DNA from: Lewinellaceae bacterium
GTDB lineage: Bacteria > Bacteroidota > Bacteroidia > Chitinophagales > Saprospiraceae
Assembly: GCA_020636075.1 (NCBI GenBank)
Contig: JACJYO010000012.1
Location: 1 to 64,000 of the forward strand
Direction: 5' to 3'
DNA length: 64,000 nucleotides
Made by a program: the position numbers and the translations under genes. Of the stretch, positions 9,509 to 18,155 are shown piece by piece (position 1 is the stretch's first letter; the number at the start of each line of letters is the position of its first letter). The notes beneath the pieces were generated by a model. That model was not told where the DNA came from. It saw only the letters and a program-made list of their open reading frames with translations, and made no database searches.

Positions 9509-10492
9509 CTATGCAGCCTGTGTAGCCTTATCCTCCCCTTTCCGCTTTGCTTTTTTCTCAGCATAAGCCACCGCTGCATCACGCACCCATTCGCCGTCTT
9601 CCCAGGCTTTCACGCGCGCTTCGAGGCGCTGCTTGTTGCAGGGGCCGTTGCCTTTGACCACGTTCCAGAATTCGTCCCAGTCGATCGGGCCAAAGTCGTA
9701 ATGGCCGCGCGCTTCGTTCCATTTCAGGTCCGGGTCAGGCACGGTGAGGCCGAGCACCTTGATTTGTTCGGCGATCATGTCGACGAAGCGCTGGCGCAGT
9801 TCGTCATTGCTGAAACGCTTGATTTTCCAGGCCATACTTTGCGCCGAGTGGGTAGAGTCGGTGTCGGAAGGGCCAAACATCATAACGGCCGGCCAGTACC
9901 AGCGGTTGATGGAATCCTGCGCCATTGCGCGTTGGGCTTCCGAGCCGCGGGAAAGGGTGAGCAGGATTTCGAAGCCCTGCCGTTGGTGAAAACTTTCTTC
10001 CTTGCAAATGCGCATCATCGCGCGGGCATAGGGACCATAGGAGCAGCGGCAGATCGGGATTTGATTGAGGATTGCCGCCCCGTCGACCAACCAGCCGATG
10101 GCGCCGATGTCGGCCCAACTGATGGTCGGATAGTTAAAAATCGAGGAATATTTGGCTTTTCCGCTGTGCAATTCTTCGACCATGGTGTCGCGGTCGACAC
10201 CCAGGGTTTCTGCTGCCGAGTAGAGGTAAAGTCCGTGGCCGGCTTCGTCCTGCACTTTGGCCAGAAGGATGGCCTTGCGCTTGAGCGAAGGCGCGCGGGT
10301 GATCCAGTTCCCTTCGGGCAACATTCCGACGATTTCGCTGTGTGCATGCTGCCCGATCTGCCGGATCAGCGTTTTGCGGTAAGCTTCGGGCATCCAGTCT
10401 TTGGGTTCGATCCGGATATCGGCATCGATTTTTTCCTGAAATTTTTCTTCCAGCGAATGCAGTGCGGTTTGTTGCGTGGTGGAGTCAGACAT
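9509..10492 (-). CDS. paaA: 1,2-phenylacetyl-CoA epoxidase subunit PaaA
   Basis: The 327-residue product has the length of PaaA, the catalytic di-iron oxygenase subunit that epoxidises the ring of phenylacetyl-CoA in aerobic phenylacetate degradation. Both ExxH iron-ligand motifs are visible (QDEAGHG and KEESFHQRQG), as are conserved stretches such as GPIDWDEFWNVVKGNGPCN and the C-terminal WEDGEWVRDAA. Normally paaA is followed by paaB, paaC, paaD and paaE for the structural and electron-transfer subunits. Here it is followed only by palindromes and an unrelated secreted protein, so it is an orphan in this window. Confidence 0.92.
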   Translation of the reverse strand: MSDSTTQQTALHSLEEKFQEKIDADIRIEPKDWMPEAYRKTLIRQIGQHAHSEIVGMLPEGNWITRAPSLKRKAILLAKVQDEAGHGLYLYSAAETLGVDRDTMVEELHSGKAKYSSIFNYPTISWADIGAIGWLVDGAAILNQIPICRCSYGPYARAMMRICKEESFHQRQGFEILLTLSRGSEAQRAMAQDSINRWYWPAVMMFGPSDTDSTHSAQSMAWKIKRFSNDELRQRFVDMIAEQIKVLGLTVPDPDLKWNEARGHYDFGPIDWDEFWNVVKGNGPCNKQRLEARVKAWEDGEWVRDAAVAYAEKKAKRKGEDKATQAA

Positions 10493-10743
10493 ACCAATTC
10501 GTTTATTTTTCCGTTAGGCGTAGGCAAAGTTCGGATTTTCCGGTGGTTTACACCGCACTTTTGCCGCTTCAAAAATAACAGTGGCCGGCTATTTCGGTTT
10601 AGAGCATGTTGGGGATTTTCTGCTGGCGACAAATCTCTAACCTACCCGTACGCCACGATTATTACCACTCCGTCGTTTTGGTAATGCTTTGCAAAAGAGG
10701 CGGCTATCTATTTTTTCACCACGAATTTTTCGAACAAAAAACA

Positions 10744-10751
10744 TACCTTTG
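10744..10751 (+). promoter_or_regulatory. Bacteroidota -7 promoter box for bamD
   Basis: TACCTTTG matches the Bacteroidota -7 consensus TAnnTTTG exactly and ends 7 bp before the bamD ATG. This would give a very short leader. No clear -33 TTTG was seen. Confidence 0.55.
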
Positions 10752-10757
10752 CGCGCT

Positions 10758-11579
10758 ATGAAAAAAACGCACGTTTGGCTGCTGCTCGCCGGATTTATTT
10801 GGTTGTGCAGTTCTTGCAAAAGTGAATTTGAGAAGATACGGATCAGTGGCAATCAGGACCTGATTTTGAACAAGGCCTTCGAATATTACGAAAAGGGAGA
10901 ATACCAGCGGGCCCAAACCTTGTTTGATCTGGTACTCAACACCATCCGGGGCAGCGAAAAAGCAGAAAAAGCCTATTTTGAATACGCTTACACCTATTAC
11001 CACCTCAAACAGTACATGCTGTCGGCGTATTATTTCAAAAATTTTTCAAACACGTTCACCAATTCCAACTCCCGGGAAGAAGCGGCTTACATGTCGGCCT
11101 ATTCCAACTACCTGTTGTCGCCGTCGTACCGCCTTGAGCAAAGTAATACCAAACAGGCGATCGATGAATTTCAGTTGTTTGCAAACCTGTTCCCGAAAAG
11201 TCCGCGCATCCCGGAGTGCAACAAACTGATTGATGAATTGCGCCGTAAACTGGAGCAAAAAGCCTTTGCCGAAGGCGAATTGTATTTCGACCTGCGGCAA
11301 TACCAGTCGGCGGTTATTTCGTTTGACAACCTGCTGCGCGACTACCCGGAAAGCCCCGATGCGGAACGCGTGCGTTATTTGATTGCTAAATCCGCGTTTT
11401 TACTCAGCAAAAACAGCGTGATCGATAAAAAACTGGATCGTTATATTGAAACCGTAAATCGCTGCAACGCTTTTCTGGATAAATACCAGTCCGGGAAATA
11501 CAACAAAGAGATCAAAGATCTTCGCCGCGATTCCGAAGATGAGATCAAAGTGTTGCGCAAACGTTTGAAAGTAACTTAA
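10758..11579 (+). CDS. bamD: Outer membrane assembly lipoprotein BamD
   Basis: The ATG at 10758 begins a lipoprotein signal (MKKTHVWLLLAGFIWLCSSC, lipobox Cys at residue 20). An in-frame extension upstream would bury this signal and overlap the promoter. The mature protein (~250 residues) carries TPR motifs typical of BamD/YfiO, including YYEKGEYQRAQTLFDLVL near the N-terminus and YSAYYFKNF-type helices. BamD is the essential lipoprotein of the BAM complex that inserts beta-barrel proteins in the outer membrane. The downstream order rpoZ, coaBC, porD is the usual Bacteroidota cluster and supports the call. Confidence 0.88.
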   Translation: MKKTHVWLLLAGFIWLCSSCKSEFEKIRISGNQDLILNKAFEYYEKGEYQRAQTLFDLVLNTIRGSEKAEKAYFEYAYTYYHLKQYMLSAYYFKNFSNTFTNSNSREEAAYMSAYSNYLLSPSYRLEQSNTKQAIDEFQLFANLFPKSPRIPECNKLIDELRRKLEQKAFAEGELYFDLRQYQSAVISFDNLLRDYPESPDAERVRYLIAKSAFLLSKNSVIDKKLDRYIETVNRCNAFLDKYQSGKYNKEIKDLRRDSEDEIKVLRKRLKVT

Positions 11580-11591
11580 ACTAAGTTAGAT

Positions 11592-11675
11592 GGTTTCTGG
11601 TTAAAAGGTTGGAAGGTTGTACACCTTTCCGAAATGTTGAAAACCTTCTAACCAGAAACGTTCTAACCAGAAACC
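11592..11675. repeat. Word-type imperfect inverted repeat between bamD and rpoZ
   Basis: The left side (11592-11616) is written in GGTTTCTGGTTAAAAGGTT-like words. The right side (11642-11675) contains the complements, with the word TTCTAACCAGAAAC present twice. It lies between two genes expected to be co-transcribed. Confidence 0.7.
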
Positions 11676-11704
11676 TTAAATAAAATATTCATTTACGCAT
11701 TATT

Positions 11705-12043
11705 ATGAGCGATATCAAAAGTAAGGCCCAGGGCCTTGACCCCAATGTTCAACCGCGCGACGTAGGCGAACTGGTTGGCAAAACCGGCAACATCTACGAA
11801 AGCATTGCCATCGTGGGCAAACGCGCCCGGCAGATTTCCAGCGACCTGAAATGGGAAATCCAGCGTAAACTGGAGGAATTCGCTGTGAACACCGACACCA
11901 TCGAAGAGGTGCAGGAGAACAAGGAACAAATTGAAATTTCCAAATTCTACGAGCGCCTTCCCAACACTGCCATCATCGCTACCAATGAATTTCTAAATGA
12001 TGAAATTTTGTGGCGCGTGGTAGACGACAAGGAAAAAGAATAA
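11705..12043 (+). CDS. rpoZ: RNA polymerase omega subunit (Rpb6-like)
   Basis: The 112-residue protein matches the Bacteroidota omega/Rpb6 family in length and in motifs such as TGNIYESIAIVGKRARQI and ELKWEIQRKLEEF-like sequence. The C-terminal part ends LPNTAIIATNEFLNDEILWRV. Omega assists assembly and stability of RNA polymerase. It lies between bamD and coaBC, as in many Bacteroidota. Confidence 0.85.
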   Translation: MSDIKSKAQGLDPNVQPRDVGELVGKTGNIYESIAIVGKRARQISSDLKWEIQRKLEEFAVNTDTIEEVQENKEQIEISKFYERLPNTAIIATNEFLNDEILWRVVDDKEKE

Positions 12044-12049
12044 ATTTAT

Positions 12050-12194
12050 TACGGAGTGCGGATTACGGAGTGCGGAGTGGTGCACCATTGCGGTAATTGA
12101 ATTCGGTCGCTTTTTTGAAATGATGAAAAAAGTTGATGAAAAATAACTCAACGAAATAATGAACCACTCCGCAATCCGTAATCCGCATTCCGCA
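12050..12194. repeat. Word-type inverted repeat between rpoZ and coaBC
   Basis: The left arm (12050-12081) repeats ACGGAGTGCGG and GGATTACGG words. The right arm (12163-12194) is its near-perfect complement. The loop is ~80 bp and holds nothing recognisable. The right arm ends 14 bp before the coaBC ATG, so it may affect translation of coaBC. Confidence 0.8.
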
Positions 12195-12208
12195 ATGGAA
12201 AATTTGCA

Positions 12209-13432
12209 ATGAAAAAAATCATCCTGGGTATCAGCGGTTCCATTGCAGCCTACAAGTCGGCAATACTGACGCGGTTGCTGGTAAAAAAAGGAATCGATGT
12301 CCGGGTGATGATGACCCCATCGGCCACCAGCTTCATCAGCCCCCTTACCCTTTCCACTCTTTCCAAACACCCGGTCCTGACGGAGATCAATTCCGAAGAA
12401 GCCTGGAACAACCACGTTGAACTTGGCCTCTGGGCGGATGCCCTGGTCATTGCACCGGCTACGGCCAACACCCTGGCCAAACTTGCCAATGGCATTTGCG
12501 ACAACCTGCTGACTGCGGTCTACCTCTCGGCGCGCTGCCCGGTTTTTGTGGCGCCAGCCATGGACCTGGACATGTGGACGCACCCGGCCACCCGCTCCAA
12601 CCTTGAGCGCTTGCAAGCCCATGGGGTTCAGCTGATCCCGGTTGGTTTTGGCGAGTTGGCAAGCGGCCTGGTTGGTGATGGTCGTATGGCAGAACCGGAA
12701 GATATCCTGGCTTATTTGGAGCGGTTTTCCCAACGGACACAACGTTTGAACGGAAAAAAAGCGCTGATTACTGCCGGCCCTACCTTTGAACCGCTCGATC
12801 CGGTGCGGTACATCGGCAACCATTCGACCGGTAAAATGGGTATCGCGCTGGCCGAAAGCCTGGCGCGTGAGGGCGCCGAAGTGCGCCTGGTTTTAGGCCC
12901 AACCAACCTGAAACCCGAAAACCCGGCGATACATGTGATCAGAACCACCACGGCCCAGGAAATGTACGAAGCCTGCGCACCGCTGTTCCCCGATTCGGAC
13001 ATCACCATTTTGGCTGCTGCCGTGGCCGACTACCGGCCCGCAAACTACTCCGGTACCAAAATCAAAAAGAAAGACAGCCCACTGGCCATCGAACTGGCCG
13101 AGACTATAGACATTGCCGCAACCCTCGGCAAACAAAAGCGCTCCGGGCAACTCCTCGTCGGTTTCGCCCTCGAAACAAACGATGAAGAAGCCAATGCGCT
13201 GGTCAAACTGAAAAAGAAAAACCTGGACTTCATCGTGCTCAACTCCCTGCGCGATTCCGGGGCCGGCTTCGGACACGACACCAACAAGGTTGCTATCTTG
13301 CACAACACCGGACAAAAAACAACCTTCAAGCTAAAGGCCAAAACCGCTGTGGCCGATGATATTGTTGCTGAAATTATCCGCCTGGCCAACCCAAAAGCCA
13401 AAACAAGCGTCAGGAAAAAAGCAACACGCTAG
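12209..13432 (+). CDS. coaBC: Bifunctional phosphopantothenoylcysteine decarboxylase / phosphopantothenate-cysteine ligase
   Basis: This 407-residue protein catalyses two steps of coenzyme A synthesis. The N-terminal half is the flavoprotein CoaC domain: GISGSIAAYKS near the start, then HVELGLWADALVIAPATANT, and VAPAMDLDMW, the substrate-recognition PxMNxxMW-type clamp with DLD in place of the usual MN. From about residue 185 the CoaB ligase domain follows (ALITAGPTFEPLDPVRYIGN, then STGKMG, and FALETNDEE). coaX lies elsewhere in the window (25645-26388), so two CoA-pathway enzymes are present. Confidence 0.93.
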   Translation: MKKIILGISGSIAAYKSAILTRLLVKKGIDVRVMMTPSATSFISPLTLSTLSKHPVLTEINSEEAWNNHVELGLWADALVIAPATANTLAKLANGICDNLLTAVYLSARCPVFVAPAMDLDMWTHPATRSNLERLQAHGVQLIPVGFGELASGLVGDGRMAEPEDILAYLERFSQRTQRLNGKKALITAGPTFEPLDPVRYIGNHSTGKMGIALAESLAREGAEVRLVLGPTNLKPENPAIHVIRTTTAQEMYEACAPLFPDSDITILAAAVADYRPANYSGTKIKKKDSPLAIELAETIDIAATLGKQKRSGQLLVGFALETNDEEANALVKLKKKNLDFIVLNSLRDSGAGFGHDTNKVAILHNTGQKTTFKLKAKTAVADDIVAEIIRLANPKAKTSVRKKATR

Positions 13433-13455
13433 TTTTAACTCAACCATTACTTGTG

Positions 13456-14367
13456 ATGAATAAATTTTTGGGCATTTTTTTTCTGGTCCTGCTTTCGACC
13501 GGGGCAATGGCACAGGGCGAATTGAACTGCACCGTCCGGATCAACACCCCGCAATTGCAGAACACCGACCGCAGTGTGTTTGATCAACTGCAAGTTTCTA
13601 TTGCCGACTTTTTGAACAACACCAAATGGACGCAAGACGTATTTGAACAGGAAGAGCGGATCAAATGCAACTTTATTTTCACGATTAAAACGGAACAGGA
13701 GAACAACACTTTCGATGCCGAACTCGCTGTTCAGGCTGTCCGGCCGGTATTTGGGAGCGGCTATGAAACACCCTTGATTTCCCACCTCGACAAAGACATT
13801 ACCTTCCGCTACGATCAAAATCAGCCCATCGAGTTTCTGCCCGATGCGACCGACAACCAAAACCTGCCGGCAGTGCTGGCATTTTACGCCTATACGATTT
13901 TAGCCCTGGACTACGATTCGTATTCCCTGTACGGTGGCGAACCATACTTGTTGACGGCGCAGCAGATCGTGACCAATATCCAAAACTCGCAAACCAACCG
14001 CAGTGGCGGCTGGAAACCGGCCGATGGTGGTAAAAACCGCAACCGCTACTGGATCGTCGAAAACCTGATGAACCCGCGGGTGCGCCCCTACCGCGCCGCC
14101 ATGTACACCTACCACAGGAAAGGGCTTGACCTGTTCAGCTCAGATATTGAGACCGGAAAAAATGCCATTCTGCAAGCCCTGGAAGATGTGGACAAAGTGA
14201 ATACCGCGTACTTCAATTCCATGATCACCCAGATGTTTGCCAACGCCAAAAAAGATGAGTTGGTCGAAATGTGGAAAGTCGGGGATAAACAGAAAAAGGA
14301 CCGCGTCGTGCAAATTATGACCAAAATTGACCCGGCTAACAGCCAGCGCTACCGGGAGATTCAATGA
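13456..14367 (+). CDS. porD: Type IX secretion component PorD (DUF4835)
   Basis: The 303-residue protein has a signal peptide (MNKFLGIFFLVLLSTGAMAQ) and the DUF4835 body, with conserved stretches such as FLNNTKWTQDVFEQEERI, then ILALDYDSYSLYGGEPYL and RNRYWIVENLMNPRVRPYR. DUF4835 proteins are annotated as PorD, a periplasmic or outer-membrane factor linked to type IX secretion. That fits the many T9SS substrates here. The start is the ATG at 13456; a GTG lies directly upstream in frame. It follows coaBC by 23 bp and is probably in the same operon. Confidence 0.85.
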   Translation: MNKFLGIFFLVLLSTGAMAQGELNCTVRINTPQLQNTDRSVFDQLQVSIADFLNNTKWTQDVFEQEERIKCNFIFTIKTEQENNTFDAELAVQAVRPVFGSGYETPLISHLDKDITFRYDQNQPIEFLPDATDNQNLPAVLAFYAYTILALDYDSYSLYGGEPYLLTAQQIVTNIQNSQTNRSGGWKPADGGKNRNRYWIVENLMNPRVRPYRAAMYTYHRKGLDLFSSDIETGKNAILQALEDVDKVNTAYFNSMITQMFANAKKDELVEMWKVGDKQKKDRVVQIMTKIDPANSQRYREIQ

Positions 14368-14380
14368 TTTTTAGCCATTT

Positions 14381-14463
14381 ACAGTTGGAGATTGGCTTTT
14401 GGTTGCATCCGAAAAGTGGAAGTACTCTTCGTCGGTAACTACCAAAAGCCAATCTCCAATTGT
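14381..14463. repeat. Inverted repeat downstream of porD
   Basis: Arms 14381-14403 and 14441-14463 (23 bp, one mismatch) flank a 37-nt loop. Related words (CAACTGCCAAAAGCCAACAG) recur at 14580-14615, just before rseP. The remainder of the 252-bp gap shows nothing else. Confidence 0.75.
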
Positions 14464-14619
14464 ATTTTAAAACCGTAGTTTTGCCCGAACTTCGGAAAAC
14501 AATTACTGTTAAACATCTCTTTCAACGGTTCAGCGCTGCCCCGGCAGCCGTAAACCTGAACTTTCACGACCAACGGCAACAGCCAATAACCAACTGCCAA
14601 AAGCCAACAGCAACTACAC

Positions 14620-15969
14620 ATGGATACCATAGTCACTGTCAGTCAGTTCTTACTGAGCCTATCCCTGCTCATTATTTTGCACGAAATGGGGCACTTTTTC
14701 CCTGCCCGCTGGTTCAAGACCCGGGTGGAAAAATTTTACCTCTTTTTTGATTTTGCACCGTTCAATTCGCTTTGGAAAATTAAACGCGGCGAGACCGAAT
14801 ACGGCATTGGCTGGCTGCCGTTGGGTGGCTATGTGAAAATCGCCGGCATGATCGACGAAAGCATGGACACCGAGGCCCTGAAGCAGGAGCCGCAGCCCTG
14901 GGAATTTCGCTCCAAGCCGGCCTGGCAGCGCCTCATCATTATGGTCGGTGGCGTAACGGTCAACTTCCTGTTGGGTTTTGCCATTTTCGCCATGATGCTC
15001 TGGTATTTTGGAAAAGCCTATGTGCCCAACAGCGAGCTGAAATACGGCCTGGCCTTCCATGAAGTGCTGCTGGAGCAAGGCTTCCAGCAAGGCGATGTGA
15101 TCGTCAAACTCGGCAACAAACCCGTCGACCAGGTGGATGCTGCCGCTTACATCGAAGAAGTTGTCCTGAACGACGTTCGGCAGGTCACGGTGCTTCGCAA
15201 CGGACAAGAGCAAACGATCCAACTTCCAGCCAATGCCGGCGAACAACTCACCAAACAAAAAGTGGCCAAGGCTCAACTAATGGCGCCGCGCATGCCCTTT
15301 TATGTCGCCGAGCTGGCACCCGGCAAACCCGCTGCCGAAGCAGGCATCAAGGTGGACGACCGGATCATTGGGTTCAACGACCAGCCTACCCTGTACTACG
15401 ATGAGTTTACCCCGCTGGCGCAAGCGAACAAGGACAAGGATGTCCGGATCACCCTACTACGTCAGTCCGACACCATGCAGGTCAACCTGAAACTTACTCC
15501 GGAAGGGCTGATTGGCGTACGCCCTCAAACGGACGGCTTTTTTGAAGTCCGCCGTGAGCATTACGGCCTGTTTCGGGCCTTGCCTGCCGGTGTGCAAATG
15601 GGACAAGATTTCCTGAACACGCAACTCAAAGCCTTCGGCAAAATGTTCAGCGGCGAGATCGCCGTAAAAGACAACCTGGGCAGCCTGATCAGTATCGGCA
15701 AAATGTACGGCACTACCTGGGACTGGGAACGCTTTTGGGGCCTGACGGCTTCGCTCAGCATCCTGCTGGCCTTCATCAACCTGCTGCCCATTCCGGCACT
15801 CGATGGCGGGTACGTGCTGTTCCTGCTTTGGGAAGTGATCACCCGGCGCAAGGTGAGCGACAAGTTTATGGAAAAAGCCGTTACGGTTGGCTTCTTCCTG
15901 TTGCTGGGCCTGATGGTGTATGCACTGGGACTTGATCTCTGGCGGCACTTTTTCCAGGGGCTGTTTTAA
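14620..15969 (+). CDS. rseP: Site-2 protease RseP
   Basis: This 449-residue inner-membrane zinc metalloprotease has the HExxH motif at residues 21-25 (LHEMGHFF) in the first membrane segment. The GYVKIAGMIDE loop follows, then PDZ-like domains (about 130-320, including AGIKVDDRIIGFND), and the C-terminal NLLPIPALDGGYVLFLL membrane segment carrying the LDGG aspartate. RseP cleaves membrane-anchored regulators such as anti-sigma factors and clears signal peptides. Dxr, a frequent neighbour, is absent here. Confidence 0.92.
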   Translation: MDTIVTVSQFLLSLSLLIILHEMGHFFPARWFKTRVEKFYLFFDFAPFNSLWKIKRGETEYGIGWLPLGGYVKIAGMIDESMDTEALKQEPQPWEFRSKPAWQRLIIMVGGVTVNFLLGFAIFAMMLWYFGKAYVPNSELKYGLAFHEVLLEQGFQQGDVIVKLGNKPVDQVDAAAYIEEVVLNDVRQVTVLRNGQEQTIQLPANAGEQLTKQKVAKAQLMAPRMPFYVAELAPGKPAAEAGIKVDDRIIGFNDQPTLYYDEFTPLAQANKDKDVRITLLRQSDTMQVNLKLTPEGLIGVRPQTDGFFEVRREHYGLFRALPAGVQMGQDFLNTQLKAFGKMFSGEIAVKDNLGSLISIGKMYGTTWDWERFWGLTASLSILLAFINLLPIPALDGGYVLFLLWEVITRRKVSDKFMEKAVTVGFFLLLGLMVYALGLDLWRHFFQGLF

Positions 15970-16004
15970 TAAAACACCCGGTTTTTCGCAAAAAATGCGA
16001 CAAA

Positions 16005-16071
16005 TTTTCACCGCAAAGACGCCAAGACGCTAAGAATGAATCTCAGCGTCTTGGCGTCTTTGCGGTGAAAA
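16005..16071. repeat. Perfect 27-bp inverted repeat after rseP
   Basis: Arms 16005-16031 and 16045-16071 match perfectly around a 13-nt loop. They are made of the words CCGCAAAGACG and CCAAGACGC. The right arm ends in four A residues and the left arm begins with four T residues, so it could terminate transcription in the minus sense. On the plus strand there is no T-tract. Confidence 0.85.
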
Positions 16072-16108
16072 AGAACAATCTACGGGGGGCGGTTTCTTAA
16101 AAACCCCT

Positions 16109-16678
16109 ATGATCCAAAAGCCTAAATCAGCTGCTTCAATGAATTACTTTGAGTTTTACAACATACCCGTTTCGTTCCAGGTAGATGAAGCTGCCCTGCG
16201 CCGCATTTTTTATCAAAACAGTAAAAAATTTCACCCCGATTTCCATACCCTTTCCGATGCCGGGCAGCAGGCCGAGATGTTGGAAATGGCCACCCTCAAC
16301 AATGAGGCCTACCAAACGCTGTTGGACCCCGACAAGCGGATGCGCTATATTTTAAAGATCAACGGCCTGCTGGAAGATGAAGGTAAACTGCCAATTCCCC
16401 AGGACTTTCTGATGGAAATGATGGAAATCAACGAAGGCCTAATGGAACTGGAACTGGATTTTGATGATGCTCGTTATAAAGCCACCCTGGAAGCTGTGGA
16501 TGCCTTGGAAAACAACCTCTACCGGGACATTCAGCCCACCCTCGAAGCATACACCCCGGAGTCCGGAACAAGAGCCGAACTAGAGGCTGGAATATTTTTT
16601 GAAAAAAGGAATCTATTGCGCATTCGGGAAAAAATCTGTCTAAGTTTCATTATTGAGACATTCGGAAAAAGATCTTAA
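16109..16678 (+). CDS. hscB: Fe-S cluster co-chaperone HscB
   Basis: This 189-residue J-domain protein has NYFEFYNIP at the start of the J domain and the HPD motif in KKFHPDFHT (about residue 45). A C-terminal helical HscB oligomerisation region follows (PQDFLMEMMEINEGLMELE). HscB delivers IscU to the Hsp70 HscA during Fe-S cluster assembly. Two Met starts are possible (16109 or 16139); family proteins begin shortly before NYFEF, so the second is attractive. No isc/hsc genes are adjacent. Confidence 0.85.
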   Translation: MIQKPKSAASMNYFEFYNIPVSFQVDEAALRRIFYQNSKKFHPDFHTLSDAGQQAEMLEMATLNNEAYQTLLDPDKRMRYILKINGLLEDEGKLPIPQDFLMEMMEINEGLMELELDFDDARYKATLEAVDALENNLYRDIQPTLEAYTPESGTRAELEAGIFFEKRNLLRIREKICLSFIIETFGKRS

Positions 16679-16728
16679 ACGAAGCGTGAATTTTAAAATA
16701 TCTCAATATCCCAATATCCAATCTACCT

Positions 16729-16814
16729 GCGGGAGTGGCGGAATGGTAGACGCGCTGGTCTCAAACACCAGTGACTTCACGGTCGTGAGGGTTCGAGTCC
16801 CTCCTCCCGCACCA
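16729..16814 (+). tRNA. tRNA-Leu (anticodon CAA)
   Basis: The 86-nt gene has a GCGGGAG/CTCCCGC acceptor stem, a long variable arm typical of class II tRNAs, a T-arm with GGTTCGAGTCC and an encoded CCA end. The anticodon stem CTGGT/ACCAG encloses the loop CTCAAAC, giving anticodon CAA (leucine, UUG). Confidence 0.95.
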
Positions 16815-16848
16815 ACAGCGTACCGGACGATCCGGTACGCTGTTTTTT
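16814..16848 (+). terminator. Rho-independent terminator of tRNA-Leu
   Basis: Perfect 14-bp arms (16814-16827 and 16831-16844) with a 3-nt loop are followed by a T run to 16848. The hairpin starts at the CCA end of the tRNA. Confidence 0.9.
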
Positions 16849-16916
16849 ATTGCCTGTTAATCCGGTCTAATTTCCCGGATCGGCTTACATTGGCTATCCA
16901 ACAAGCCCAACCGATC

Positions 16917-17576
16917 ATGGCCATTTTCGTCACGCAAGACGGCTCCCATTCTGTTTTTGCCGAAAAATATGGTGTCAGTTACCACTCCAAATACGGTGCG
17001 GTAACCGAATCGGCGCATGTGTTCATCAATGCGGGCTTGCGGTTTAAGGCTGTGGTGCAACCCGAAATTTCCATTCTGGAAGTAGGGTTTGGCACAGGCC
17101 TGAACGCCTTTATGACCTGGCTGGAAGCCGAACGCCGGAATTTGCACGTGCACTACGTCGGCATCGAGGCCTACCCTATCGACACCGCTGAAGCCGATGC
17201 CCTCAATTATGCCGACCAACTGGACGCGCCCAATCGCCAGACCGACTTCAGCCGCCTCCACCAGTGCGCCTGGAACCGGAGTGTCAAACTGTCGGAGCAT
17301 TTCAGTTTGCACAAAAAACAGATTCGGCTCGAAGCCTTCCGTACCACCCAGCGGTTCGACCTTGTTTACTTTGATGCCTTTGCCCCGCAGGCCCAGCCGG
17401 AACTTTGGACGGAGCGCATCCTCGGGTTGATGTACAACGTACTGAAGCCCGACGGTGCGCTGGTGACGTATTGCGCGCAAGGTGCGTTCAAACGGACGCT
17501 GAAAAAAATCGGGTTTGACGTGGAAGACTTGGAGGGGCCGCCCGGGAAACGGCAAATGACCCGGGGACTGAAATAA
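16917..17576 (+). CDS. mnmD: MnmD-like tRNA (5-methylaminomethyl-2-thiouridine) methyltransferase
   Basis: From the ATG at 16917 the 219-residue protein matches stand-alone MnmD (DUF752) methyltransferases: TQDGSHSVFAEKYGVSYHS and ESAHVFI near the start, the SAM-binding EVGFGTGLNAFMTWLEAE, and YFDAFAPQAQPELW, then LVTYCAQGAFKRTL. It carries out the SAM-dependent step of the mnm5s2U wobble modification. The open frame runs back through the tRNA gene, which cannot be coding, so the start was placed at DGSH spacing. A TTG at 16890 is an alternative. The FAD-dependent MnmC2 half is absent. Confidence 0.85.
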   Translation: MAIFVTQDGSHSVFAEKYGVSYHSKYGAVTESAHVFINAGLRFKAVVQPEISILEVGFGTGLNAFMTWLEAERRNLHVHYVGIEAYPIDTAEADALNYADQLDAPNRQTDFSRLHQCAWNRSVKLSEHFSLHKKQIRLEAFRTTQRFDLVYFDAFAPQAQPELWTERILGLMYNVLKPDGALVTYCAQGAFKRTLKKIGFDVEDLEGPPGKRQMTRGLK

Positions 17577-17629
17577 CACTTGCGATTAAACCTGGAAGAA
17601 AGTGGTTTTGCGAAAAAATGGAGACGCTG

Positions 17630-17670
17630 GCCTATTGTCGGCGTGACTGCGAGTCACGCCGACAATAGGC
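17630..17670. repeat. Perfect 19-bp palindrome with GACT-N3-AGTC tip
   Basis: Arms 17630-17648 and 17652-17670 are perfectly complementary with loop GCG, giving tip GACT-GCG-AGTC. It lies between mnmD and the next gene. Confidence 0.85.
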
Positions 17671-17729
17671 ACGACATCATCATCTTCGTAAACCACCTGA
17701 CGTTTAATGTACAAAGCAAAATCAGATTT

Positions 17730-18143
17730 ATGGAAAAACATCACACCCTCACCGACACAGAATTTGAACGGCAATTTGCCAACTGTACCCTTGATCCGGC
17801 ACTTTTCAGCCATGAGGCACACCTGCGGCTGGCCTGGATCCATATTTCGAAATATGGCGTGGACAAAGCCATCAAAAATGTCTGTGATCAAATCCAGGTA
17901 TTTGCAACCGCAAACGGCGCCGACGGGAAGTACCACGTGACCTTGACCGTAGCAGCCGTGCGGGCGGTGTATCATTTTGTGCTGAAATCAACGTCCACGG
18001 ATTTTGCCGGGTTTATTGCAGAGTTTCCACAGTTAAAATTCCAGTTTAAGGAACTGCTGAATTGCCACTATTCCATGAATCTTTTCAAATCAGAGTTGGC
18101 CCGGGAGGTTTATTTGGAGCCTGATTTGGCGCCGTTTGATTAG
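17730..18143 (+). CDS. Conserved hypothetical protein
   Basis: The 137-residue protein (MEKHHTLTDTEFERQFANC...) is soluble and mostly helical, with no signal peptide or membrane segment. Motifs include LFSHEAHLRLAWIHISKYG and KYHVTLTVAAVRAVYHFV, which look like a conserved His-containing helical family of unknown function. The ATG at 17730 is preferred because the upstream in-frame extension runs through the palindrome at 17630-17670. No function can be assigned. Confidence 0.7.
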   Translation: MEKHHTLTDTEFERQFANCTLDPALFSHEAHLRLAWIHISKYGVDKAIKNVCDQIQVFATANGADGKYHVTLTVAAVRAVYHFVLKSTSTDFAGFIAEFPQLKFQFKELLNCHYSMNLFKSELAREVYLEPDLAPFD

Positions 18144-18155
18144 GGGTTATCCCAG

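Noticed and set aside
16653..16916. Open frame joining the end of hscB, tRNA-Leu and mnmD
   Set aside because: It runs through the tRNA gene and its terminator, so it cannot be coding; the mnmD start was set at 16917.
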